Of a stretch of 8,079 bases of DNA, positions 1 through 6,077 are shown in pieces. The notes beneath the pieces are model-generated. The model was not told the origin of the DNA. It made no database searches and saw only the letters and a program-made list of their open reading frames with translations. Each line of letters begins with the position of its first letter. Within the stretch, counting starts at the first letter, position 1. The translations under genes and the position numbers were made by a program. Origin of the DNA: Frankiaceae bacterium. GTDB lineage: Bacteria; Actinomycetota; Actinomycetes; JAVEEJ01. The stretch covers positions 1 through 8,079 of the forward strand of contig JAVEEJ010000319.1 in the NCBI GenBank assembly GCA_030840515.1. Direction: 5' to 3'.

Positions 1-1410
1 GCGAGCGCCACGAGTCCGTCGGCAGCTCTGGTAGACGCCCACCTCGGCGAGTCCACAACTCAGGTGCCCGAGGTCGCCGGGTTCTCGTCGCGTGGTCCGT
101 CCACGAGCACCGGCGGGGACATCCTCAAGCCGGACCTGGCCGCCCCAGGAGTCGACGTACTCGCAGCCGTCGCGCCGCCATTCCACGCGGGCCGCAGCTA
201 TGACTTCGTCTCGGGTACGTCGATGGCCTCACCGCACATCGCCGGCCTCGGTGCGCTGCTCAAGGCGCTGCACCCCACGTGGTCGCCGGCGGCTGTGAAG
301 TCGGCGCTGATGACGACCGGGCGCGACCACGCAACCAGCGCGGACCCGTTCGCTCAGGGTGCGGGCTTCGTCCGGCCGAACCTGGCTGCAAGCCCGGGTC
401 TGGTCTTCGACGCCGGCCCCACGGACTACCGGCGCTACATGGTCGGTCTGGGTGTGCAGTTCGCACCGCCGAACGACACCCTGACCGCGCTCAGCGGGTC
501 GGACCTGAACCAGGCATCGATCGCGGTGGGCTCGCTCACTGGCACCCGGACGATCACCAGGACCGTCAAGAGCGTGAGCAGTGTGTCGGAGACCTACACG
601 GTCAACGCCGTGCTGCCGGGGATGACGGTGACGGTCACACCGTCGTCGTTCACGGTGGCTCCCGGTGCCAGTCAGGCGCTGAGCATCACGATCACCCACG
701 CCACGGCGACGCTCGGAAACTGGACCAAGGGCTCGATGACCCTGACCTCGTCTGCGCACTCGGTGCGGGTGCCGGTCGTCGTCAAGCCGGTGACGGTCGC
801 CGCGCCGAACGAGATCCACGGCACCGGCACCGCGGGCACCACGACGTTCCAGGTGACACCGGGCTTCACCGGCACCCTGTCGACGTCGGTCTCGGGACTG
901 GTGGGCGCAACGCCGACCGCGAGTGCGGTCAGCACTGCTCCGTACGTGCTCGAGACACCCACCGAGAGCGCAGGGACCAAGAAGTTCTCGTTGACGGTGC
1001 CGGCGGGGACGGACACCAAGCTGGTGAGGTTCGACGTTGATGCGACGAGCAATAGCGACGACCTCGACCTGTATGTCTACAAGGACGGCGAGTTCTTGAC
1101 CTACAGCGCCAGCGGCGCCTCGGACGAGCAGGTGACACTCAACGACCCGGCGCCCGGTGTCTACACGGCGTACGTGAACGGCTTCGCCACACCCGGCGGC
1201 GGCGCCTTCGCGTACACGCAGTGGCTGGTGCCATCGGCGGACGTGGGCAACCTCGTGGTGACCGGTGCAGGCCCCGTGACGCTGGCCACCGCGAAGACGT
1301 TGACCGCGAGCTGGTCAGGCCTCACGTCGGGGCTGCGCTACCTGGGGTTCATCGCCTACAGCGGACCTGACGGTCTGGCGCCGAACCGCACGGTGGTATC
1401 GATCGGCTAG
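1..1410 (+). CDS. S8 subtilisin-like serine protease, C-terminal part (5' truncated by window)
   Basis: This is the open 3' part of a secreted subtilase, 469 residues to the TAG stop. The frame is open from base 1, so the true start, signal peptide and catalytic Asp and His lie to the left. The catalytic serine is S74 in GTSMASPH (codon 220-222), preceded by the subtilase motif FSSRGP (residues 28-33) and by KPDLAAPG. After the catalytic core comes an Fn3-like beta domain (about 165-262). Next is a region resembling a bacterial pre-peptidase C-terminal (PPC) domain (about 325-410), with Asp-rich DDLDLYVYKDG and PGVYTAYV. The tail ends in a beta segment (SGLTSGLRYLGF) of a kind seen at the end of other large subtilases, so the C-terminus looks complete. 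By family knowledge it cleaves proteins outside the cell. The substrate cannot be inferred. The hairpin 11 bases after the stop should end its transcript. Confidence 0.93.
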   Translation, partial: ASATSPSAALVDAHLGESTTQVPEVAGFSSRGPSTSTGGDILKPDLAAPGVDVLAAVAPPFHAGRSYDFVSGTSMASPHIAGLGALLKALHPTWSPAAVKSALMTTGRDHATSADPFAQGAGFVRPNLAASPGLVFDAGPTDYRRYMVGLGVQFAPPNDTLTALSGSDLNQASIAVGSLTGTRTITRTVKSVSSVSETYTVNAVLPGMTVTVTPSSFTVAPGASQALSITITHATATLGNWTKGSMTLTSSAHSVRVPVVVKPVTVAAPNEIHGTGTAGTTTFQVTPGFTGTLSTSVSGLVGATPTASAVSTAPYVLETPTESAGTKKFSLTVPAGTDTKLVRFDVDATSNSDDLDLYVYKDGEFLTYSASGASDEQVTLNDPAPGVYTAYVNGFATPGGGAFAYTQWLVPSADVGNLVVTGAGPVTLATAKTLTASWSGLTSGLRYLGFIAYSGPDGLAPNRTVVSIG

Positions 1411-1420
1411 CACTCAAGTG

Positions 1421-1460
1421 ACGGCGAAGGCCCCGGCGATTGCGTCGGGGCCTTCGCCGT
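1421..1460. terminator. Bidirectional hairpin terminator between convergent genes
   Basis: Bases 1421-1435 (acggcgaaggccccg) are the exact reverse complement of 1446-1460. A G-T wobble and two more pairs extend the stem inward to an ATTG loop, giving about 18 paired positions. It starts 11 bases after the protease stop and ends 11 bases before the stop of the opposing 99-aa gene, so it serves both converging transcripts. Neither side has a T-run. Such U-poor hairpins are common candidate terminators in actinobacteria, but termination itself is inferred. Confidence 0.85.
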
Positions 1461-1471
1461 CTCGCAGCGGC

Positions 1472-1771
1472 TCAGCGCCAGGAGCGGTCCCACGCGCTGG
1501 TCTTGCGCCGCGCGGCCAGTGACATCCGCCCGACCCAGACCGCCGCGAGCCCGAGGCCTGCCACCACCGCACCTTCGCGTCGCGTGGCGTCGGTGCTGCA
1601 TGCAGCCGCCGGCTTGGCCACCCGCTCGGCAGCGTCACAGCGCTCGGGCGGGTCGACGGCCATGCCCAAGCCGATGGGCACGAGTACGACGCCTATGGCG
1701 AACACCGCCACCTTGAGTCGCTCCTTGGACGTGCGGCGCACGCTCGCTACGTCGGCCTCGTCGTCAGTCAC
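1472..1771 (-). CDS. Small two-helix membrane protein, 99 aa, unknown function
   Basis: I do not recognise a family. The frame stays open further upstream to 1867, but I place the start at the GTG at 1771-1769. That GTG overlaps the HAD gene's TGA as GTGA and has a good Shine-Dalgarno GGGAG at 1783-1779. The 99-aa product has an acidic, then basic N-terminus (TDDEADVASVRRTSKERLK), a first membrane helix at about 21-39, an outer loop, a second helix at about 67-83 and a basic C-tail (ARRK). By the positive-inside rule both ends should be cytoplasmic. The loop carries two cysteines, C45 and C58, which could form a disulfide outside the membrane. It is last in the CapA-HAD operon and is probably translationally coupled to the HAD gene. 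It may be an accessory envelope protein, but the sequence gives no activity. Confidence 0.72.
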   Translation of the reverse strand: MTDDEADVASVRRTSKERLKVAVFAIGVVLVPIGLGMAVDPPERCDAAERVAKPAAACSTDATRREGAVVAGLGLAAVWVGRMSLAARRKTSAWDRSWR

Positions 1772-2424
1772 GCCGCCGCTCCCAGAGCGTGCGGCAGCTC
1801 GGCGAGCGAGTCGATCCGGATCGCGGCCTGCCCTGCCTCCGGCCAGTCGGCGTGGATGTAGCCCCACGGGCCACGGCGGATGAACACCGACACCATGCCC
1901 GCAGCATTCGCCGGCTGCACGTCGTTGTCCACGCGGTCACCGACGTAGGCCACGTCCTTCGGCTCGACGCCGAGCTCGGCGACCAGGCGCTCGAAGAAGG
2001 CCGGTGACGGCTTCTCCACACCCCACGCGGCGGAGGACGCGACCAGGTCCAGCTCGACACCGCAGGACCCGAACAGCGCTTCGGACACCGCAGGTGGCTG
2101 GTTGCCGGCGACCGCGACCCGAAGCCCAGCGGCCTTCAAGCGGCGCAGGCAGTCGAGCGCGTCGGGGTAGAGGTCGGTGGCGTCGAAGTCGACCCTGCGC
2201 CCGGACTCGAGCAGGGCTCGTCGCTCGGTCTCGACGTCGAAGGTTCCTGGGGGGCGGAAGGCGTCGAAGACGCCAAGGTGGTGCTGGCGACGCTCGATGA
2301 CAGCACCGAGCTCGGCCAGGAACGTGATGGTCGGTACGCCGAGCCAGTGCGCCCAGTCGGTCCACACCCGCTCTTCGCTGATGAGCGTCTCGCCGACGTC
2401 GAAGCACACGGCGCGGACCGTCAC
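1768..2424 (-). CDS. HAD-superfamily hydrolase, 218 aa
   Basis: This is a cytoplasmic haloacid-dehalogenase-type hydrolase, probably a phosphatase on a small phosphorylated compound; the substrate is unknown. Motif I is FDVGETL with nucleophile D9. A helical cap region follows (about 15-85). Motif II is weak (VAVAGNQ, about 103-109), motif III lysine is K138 in GVEKPSP, and motif IV is GDRVDND with D163 and D168 for Mg2+ binding. The length is typical for a HAD with a C1-type cap. Position D+2 of motif I, usually Asp in phosphatases, is Gly11, and the usual Ser/Thr of motif II is replaced by Gly107. This DxGxT form occurs in some HAD subfamilies but leaves the general acid uncertain. I chose the GTG at 2424, which overlaps the capA stop as GTGA and has an AAGGG site six bases upstream. 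A longer reading to 2475 only adds a tail that overlaps capA. Confidence 0.88.
   Translation of the reverse strand: MTVRAVCFDVGETLISEERVWTDWAHWLGVPTITFLAELGAVIERRQHHLGVFDAFRPPGTFDVETERRALLESGRRVDFDATDLYPDALDCLRRLKAAGLRVAVAGNQPPAVSEALFGSCGVELDLVASSAAWGVEKPSPAFFERLVAELGVEPKDVAYVGDRVDNDVQPANAAGMVSVFIRRGPWGYIHADWPEAGQAAIRIDSLAELPHALGAAA
1779..1783 (-). promoter_or_regulatory. Ribosome binding site of the 99-aa membrane protein gene
   Basis: The minus strand reads GGGAG here, seven bases before the GTG at 1771. It supports that start over the upstream in-frame starts, which would overlap the HAD gene heavily. Confidence 0.6.
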
Positions 2425-3494
2425 GCGGCGCCCTTCACCGGCTGCAGGTCGGTGCAGCCACGCAGCGCCCGCCACGACGCGCCCCGTCGGGCAGCATCTC
2501 CACTACTCGCGGGTCTCGGGATCCCGCCACCGATGACGGCGGGAGTCCAGTGCTCCTTCACCACGTGGCGCCCCGACACGGTGAGGCGCAGCACACCCGT
2601 GCTTGCGCCGGGTCCGCTCGCGGTCGAGAAGATGAAGTTGCCGAGCCCGTAGTCGACGTACGCGTCGCCCATGAGCCCCGCGCCCAGCAGGCGGTGGGCG
2701 TGTGAGCCCACAACGACGTCTGCGCCCGCCCCGGTGAGTGCGGCGGCGAGCTCTCGCTGCCGACCGGTCGGGCAGGTGACCAGCTCGGTGCCCCAGTGCA
2801 GGAAGACGACGACCACGTCGCTGGTGGCGCGTGCGTTGCGCACCGCCGCGAGCAGCCGAGTCGGGTCCTGGGCCGACGCGAGCCCGGGGTGGGTGTCGGT
2901 TGCCGTCCACTCGCCGGCGAGGGACGCGTCCATGACCTGGGTGGCGCCGAGGATCGCGACGCGGACGCCTCGCACCGTCTTGCGGAACGGCGTGAAGGCC
3001 TCCGCCGCGTCCTGGCCGATACCGATGACCGGCATGCCCGTGGCCCGCTCTGCAGCCAGCGTGTCTTGCAGACCTACGGGGCCGTAGTCGCGGCCGTGGT
3101 TGTTGGCGGCGGTCACCACGTCGACCCCCGCCTCGAGCAGTCGCGTCAGCAGCACGGGCGGTGCGCGAAACGTGAACTCCTTGTGGGCCGCTGTGCCACG
3201 CGTGGTGATGGCGGTCTCGAGGTTGACCATGGTGATGTCAGCGTCTTTGAGCACGGGGGTGATCGCCGAAAGCGCCCCGCGGGTGAGCACGGCCCGCGCC
3301 CGACCGTCGGCGTGCACGTCGCCGCCGAACGCCAGCGTGATCGGCCCGAGGTCCCTGGCCGTCGGGGTAAGCGTCGGCGCAACGGCCGTGGTGGTGGGCA
3401 CGGACGCGTGACTCGGGGCTGACGCAGGCGGGGCTCCGCTCGAGGAGCAGGCGGTCACGCCGGCAGCGAGGAGGACAAGGCAGAGTCGGCGCAC
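2421..3494 (-). CDS. CapA-family lipoprotein (PGA_cap metallophosphatase-like), 357 aa
   Basis: This is a lipid-anchored, extracytoplasmic member of the CapA/PgsA family, whose fold is that of calcineurin-like metallophosphatases. Some relatives take part in poly-gamma-glutamate capsule synthesis, but here no capB or capC neighbour is present, so that role is not supported. The N-terminus is a lipoprotein signal with lipobox VTAC (lipidated Cys16), then a Ser/Thr/Pro-rich spacer to about residue 48. The conserved motifs appear in order: FGGDVH (D59, H61), NLE (91-93), NNH (131-133), HWGTE (233-237), GSHAH (263-267) and GLGNF (283-287). These are the expected metal-site residues. The start is GTG at 3494, the first in-frame start giving the lipoprotein signal. 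It has no Shine-Dalgarno site, but a -10-like box lies six bases upstream, which fits a leaderless mRNA. It heads the minus-strand operon and overlaps the HAD gene by four bases. Confidence 0.92.
   Translation of the reverse strand: MRRLCLVLLAAGVTACSSSGAPPASAPSHASVPTTTAVAPTLTPTARDLGPITLAFGGDVHADGRARAVLTRGALSAITPVLKDADITMVNLETAITTRGTAAHKEFTFRAPPVLLTRLLEAGVDVVTAANNHGRDYGPVGLQDTLAAERATGMPVIGIGQDAAEAFTPFRKTVRGVRVAILGATQVMDASLAGEWTATDTHPGLASAQDPTRLLAAVRNARATSDVVVVFLHWGTELVTCPTGRQRELAAALTGAGADVVVGSHAHRLLGAGLMGDAYVDYGLGNFIFSTASGPGASTGVLRLTVSGRHVVKEHWTPAVIGGGIPRPASSGDAARRGASWRALRGCTDLQPVKGAA
2431..2435 (-). promoter_or_regulatory. Ribosome binding site of the HAD hydrolase gene
   Basis: The minus strand reads AAGGG six bases before the GTG at 2424, inside the end of the CapA gene. 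It decides the start in favour of the overlapping GTGA. Confidence 0.55.
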
Positions 3495-3500
3495 GTCGTG

Positions 3501-3506
3501 ACGTTA
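3501..3506 (-). promoter_or_regulatory. Candidate -10 box of the CapA operon
   Basis: The minus strand reads TAACGT, fitting the TAnnnT pattern of a sigma-70-type -10 box. It ends six bases before the GTG start of the CapA gene, so the transcript would start at or near the start codon (leaderless). No convincing -35 is seen. Inferred from the sequence only. Confidence 0.4.
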
Positions 3507-3510
3507 TCGC

Positions 3511-3524
3511 CCTGCCGCGGCAGG
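3511..3524. promoter_or_regulatory. 14-bp perfect palindrome, candidate operator in divergent promoter region
   Basis: The sequence cctgccgcggcagg equals its own reverse complement. It lies in the 49-base gap between the divergent CapA and repeat-protein genes, four bases upstream of the candidate CapA -10 box and 19 bases before the ATG at 3544. A regulator bound here could act on both genes. No regulator gene is in the window. A GC-only palindrome of this size can also arise by chance in DNA this GC-rich. Confidence 0.4.
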
Positions 3525-3533
3525 CCCCTGACA

Positions 3534-3549
3534 CCATGCGTCCATGCGT
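3534..3549 (+). repeat. Tandem 8-bp duplication across a start codon
   Basis: The unit ccatgcgt occurs twice back to back, so two ATG triplets stand eight bases apart at 3536 and 3544. Only the second is in frame with the 554-aa protein. The first opens a different frame. Confidence 0.6.
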
Positions 3550-5208
3550 GTGCGACGACTGGCCGTGGCGGGACTGCTGCCCGTCACGTGGCTGATCCTG
3601 CTGGCCGGTCCTGCACTGGCCGGCCCCAACGGCGCCCTGACCGTCGCCCCGCCTACGGCGCCAGTAGGCGCCAAGGTCACCCTGACCTACAGCGCGCCGT
3701 ACGCGCCTGACCAGTGCAGCCCGGGCACGGTGCAGTTCAGCTTCGACGGCAAGGCCATCGGCCAGAAGCAGATTCCAGGCACGCCGCAGCACTGCACGGC
3801 GACCGTCATCTACACCATCCCGGCAAGCGCTGCCTGCGGCGGGAACCACGCCTTCAAGGCCGTCTTCATCGACAACTCGCAGAACAAGGACACCCGCACC
3901 GCCGGGTTCATCGTCACGTGTGCGACGAAGAGCCCGACGCCGAAGCCCACCAAGGCCAGCCCGACGCCGACGAAGACTCTGCGCACGCAGGCCCCGGCCA
4001 CGCCCACGCCCTCGGCCTCGGTCAAGCCATCGCCGACCCGAGTACCCACGCGGACAGCTACTGCCACCCCGGCGGCTGTTCCGACCGGTGCGCCGACATT
4101 CGGGCCGCCTCCGAGCCAGCAGGACACCGGCGGCGGCAGCAGCGCGCCGTGGCTGATCGGCGGCGGACTGTTGGCACTCGCGGGCATCGGCGCGGGCGTC
4201 GGTCTGCTCGCCCCGCGCGGCGCCTCGAAGCCGGTCGTCGCGACGGTCGTCGCCGTCGGCCTGTTGGGTGGGGGTGCCCTCGCGGCGCTGCCCACTCTCA
4301 CCGCTCAACCCGATCCCGCGATCCGGTCGTCCTACGTCACCGGAGCAGGGTGCAGCCTGAGTGACCTCCCGATCTTCGGCGGCTACCACGCGTACGACAC
4401 GCGCCCGACCCTCAAGCACTTCCACCCCGACTCGACGTCCTGGAGCTCAGCCCCTGAGGGCTCGAGGAACGAGGAGGGCGACACGCTGCCCGGTGGCCCC
4501 TCCTACACGCTGTGCCTGCGGGTCGGGCGCGAGGTGCCGCACACGGTGCGGGACAAGAGCGTGGCCGGCAGCGCGCCTGCAGGGGCGGTGTCCTGCCAGT
4601 CCGGGGAGTCGCTGCTGAGCGGCGGCTTCTACTACCCGTGGGGCATCGAAGGCTTCGTCGGCACGCACCCGGAGGCGCCGGTGCGCTGGGCCGCGGCGAC
4701 CGCCCCCGAAGGTGCGGACGACCCGCCGATCTCCGGTCACGTCTACGCGCTGTGCGCGGAGCTCCCCGATGGTGTGCACACCTACGCGACCAGCACGGCC
4801 GGCAGTGCCGGTGCCACCGCCACCGCGCGCTGCTTCCCGGGCGACGCAGTGCTGGGTGGTGGCTGGTCAGGGCGCAGCATCCGCGGCAGCCACCCCGTGG
4901 ACGGCGGGTGGGCGGCGGAGCTCGGCGAGGCGGGGTCGGCGTACGCGCTCTGCTACAAGCCCTCTCGTGCATTCGGCCTGCACGCCAGCTATGTGCGCAC
5001 GGCTTCCGGAAGCGGTGACGTCGACGTCGCGGCGAGCTGCGACGGTGACGACGCCGTCATCGGCGCCGGGTGGACCGGGGGCCACGGCTGGGACAGCCTG
5101 CGCCACTTCGAGCCCGGGGACCACGGCTGGAGCGTCAACCTGGTCCAGGCCGACGGGACCGAGGCGAGTGCCTACGTGCTGTGCGCGCGGCCCTACGTGA
5201 AGCCGTGA
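3544..5208 (+). CDS. Secreted/anchored protein with Ig-like domain, Pro/Thr linker, membrane hairpin and four two-Cys repeats, 554 aa
   Basis: I do not recognise a named family. Visible parts in order: signal peptide (1-26, cleavage after ALA); a beta-rich Ig-like domain (about 27-127) with four cysteines (58, 84, 98, 126); a Pro/Thr/Lys-rich linker (128-194); a hydrophobic helix (203-222); a short basic turn (R225, K229); a second hydrophobic helix (230-252); then four degenerate repeats. Each repeat has a first Cys, a GG-aromatic motif, a central Trp or aromatic, and a closing YxLC: C270-C324, C351-C404, C430-C470, C499-C547. By topology rules both the Ig-like domain and the repeats would lie outside the cell with the hairpin in the membrane. 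The start is the ATG at 3544; it lacks a clear Shine-Dalgarno site and the frame is closed upstream at 3529. The stop overlaps the nudC start as GTGA. A plausible role is adhesion or ligand binding at the surface, but nothing shows a ligand. Confidence 0.85.
   Translation: MRVRRLAVAGLLPVTWLILLAGPALAGPNGALTVAPPTAPVGAKVTLTYSAPYAPDQCSPGTVQFSFDGKAIGQKQIPGTPQHCTATVIYTIPASAACGGNHAFKAVFIDNSQNKDTRTAGFIVTCATKSPTPKPTKASPTPTKTLRTQAPATPTPSASVKPSPTRVPTRTATATPAAVPTGAPTFGPPPSQQDTGGGSSAPWLIGGGLLALAGIGAGVGLLAPRGASKPVVATVVAVGLLGGGALAALPTLTAQPDPAIRSSYVTGAGCSLSDLPIFGGYHAYDTRPTLKHFHPDSTSWSSAPEGSRNEEGDTLPGGPSYTLCLRVGREVPHTVRDKSVAGSAPAGAVSCQSGESLLSGGFYYPWGIEGFVGTHPEAPVRWAAATAPEGADDPPISGHVYALCAELPDGVHTYATSTAGSAGATATARCFPGDAVLGGGWSGRSIRGSHPVDGGWAAELGEAGSAYALCYKPSRAFGLHASYVRTASGSGDVDVAASCDGDDAVIGAGWTGGHGWDSLRHFEPGDHGWSVNLVQADGTEASAYVLCARPYVKP
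3925..4125 (+). repeat. Pro/Thr-rich linker coding region with short internal repeats
   Basis: This encodes residues 128-194 of the 554-aa protein. The block agcccgacgccgaag recurs nearly unchanged about 35 bases later, coding SPTPK and SPTPT. Such linkers often span the cell wall. The lack of aromatic residues apart from one Phe suggests an extended, unfolded spacer. Confidence 0.6.
4327..5184 (+). repeat. Four degenerate two-cysteine protein repeats
   Basis: Residues 262-547 of the 554-aa protein divide into four units at about 262-324, 331-404, 411-470 and 480-547. Shared marks are a first Cys, a Gly-Gly-aromatic step (IFGGY, LSGGF, GGGW, IGAGW), a central Trp or aromatic segment and a closing Tyr-x-Leu-Cys (YTLC, YALC, YALC, YVLC). 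Units 2-4 also begin with VxHT/VHTY/LHASY. The units differ widely in sequence, so the duplication is old. A disulfide within each unit is inferred from the even pairing. Confidence 0.75.
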
Positions 5209-6077
5209 CCTACCGACGCCCAGCGCTCGCACGCGCGGCTGTGGACCGCGCTGCCGAGCGCCGGTCGGACACCGAGTGGCTGGCCGATGCCTGGGCGCGC
5301 GCGAAGGTGCTGCGCTGGGACGGCGAGAAGGTCGCCGTCGACGGCGACGGAGTGCTGGTGACCGGACCGGAGGACGCGCCTGCGGAGCGCTACTTCCTCG
5401 GCCTGGACGACGACGACACGCCATGGTTCGCCGCCGTCGGCCCGCTCCCGCTCGGCACCTTCGGCGCCACCCTGCGCGACGTCGGCACCCGCCTGGGCGA
5501 CCGCGACGCGGGCCTGGTGGTGCACGCCATCGGGCTCGCGCTCTGGCACGCCCGTCACCCGCGCTGCGCGGTGTGCGGTGAACCTACGGTGATGGCGCTC
5601 GCCGGCCACATCCGACGCTGTCCGGCGTGCGGCGCCGAGCACTTCCCGCGCACCGATCCCGCGGTGATCATGCTGGTGCACGACGGCGGCGACCGGTGCC
5701 TGCTCGGCCGTCAGCCGTCCTGGCCGCCGAACCGCTACTCGACCCTCGCGGGCTTCGTCGAGCCGGGTGAGTCGCTCGAGATGGCAGTCGCCCGCGAGGT
5801 GCACGAAGAGGCAGGACTCGCCGTACTCGCCTCCCAGTACGTCTCCTCGCAGCCCTGGCCATTCCCGTCCTCCCTGATGGTCGGGTTCGTCGCGAGGGTC
5901 GAGTACGGCGAGCCGCGGTTGGTCGACGGTGAGCTGGAAGAGGCGCGCTGGTTCACCCGCGACGAGCTCCGGTCGGGCTCGGTGGGCCTGTCGCCAGGCG
6001 TCTCGATCGCGCGGACTCTGGTGGATGGGTGGCTGGACGCGCCGGCGGGCGAGGTTGCGCCTACCGTGGAACCGTGA
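5205..6077 (+). CDS. nudC: NAD(+) diphosphatase (NADH pyrophosphatase), Nudix family, 290 aa
   Basis: NudC splits NADH or NAD+ into NMN(H) and AMP, and known homologues also remove NAD caps from RNA; it acts in the cytoplasm. All signature parts are present. There is a degenerate N-terminal domain (about 1-115) and a zinc ribbon with C121, C124, C139 and C142. The Nudix box spans 183-205, with G183, E189, R197, E198, E201, E202 and G204 in the right spacing. The NADH-specific SQPWPFPSS (215-223) separates NudC from other Nudix enzymes. The start is GTG 5205, overlapping the upstream stop as GTGA. A longer in-frame reading from 5070 would overlap the repeat-protein gene by 139 bases with no domain support. 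There is almost no Shine-Dalgarno match, so translation probably depends on coupling. The length is normal for actinobacterial NudC. Confidence 0.95.
   Translation: MTYRRPALARAAVDRAAERRSDTEWLADAWARAKVLRWDGEKVAVDGDGVLVTGPEDAPAERYFLGLDDDDTPWFAAVGPLPLGTFGATLRDVGTRLGDRDAGLVVHAIGLALWHARHPRCAVCGEPTVMALAGHIRRCPACGAEHFPRTDPAVIMLVHDGGDRCLLGRQPSWPPNRYSTLAGFVEPGESLEMAVAREVHEEAGLAVLASQYVSSQPWPFPSSLMVGFVARVEYGEPRLVDGELEEARWFTRDELRSGSVGLSPGVSIARTLVDGWLDAPAGEVAPTVEP

Noticed and set aside
229..819. Minus-strand frame of 196 codons inside the protease gene
   Set aside because: The plus strand carries clear subtilase motifs and beta domains, while the minus product is low-complexity Arg/His-rich with no domain.
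1440..1883. Plus-strand frame opposite the 99-aa and HAD genes
   Set aside because: Arg/Ser/Pro-rich shadow with no domain. It would also place a gene across the terminator hairpin.
2425..2475. Upstream start for the HAD gene
   Set aside because: It adds 17 residues before the conserved first beta strand and overlaps CapA more. The GTG at 2424 has a ribosome site and a GTGA junction.
2421..3494. Capsule (poly-gamma-glutamate) biosynthesis locus
   Set aside because: Only a CapA-like protein is present. No CapB-type ligase or CapC-type membrane protein is seen nearby.
3528..3533. CTGACA as a -35 box for the 554-aa gene
   Set aside because: It resembles TTGACA, but no -10-like sequence is found at the right distance; that position falls within the coding region.
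3238..4425. Long open frame of 395 codons on the minus strand
   Set aside because: It lies over the CapA 5' end, the divergent control region and the repeat-protein gene. Its product is an Arg/Gly-rich string with no recognisable motif, typical of an antisense frame in GC-rich DNA.
5070..5204. In-frame upstream extension of nudC
   Set aside because: It would overlap the repeat-protein gene by 139 bases and adds an Arg/Pro-rich tail not found in NudC. The GTG at 5205 fits the GTGA overlap.
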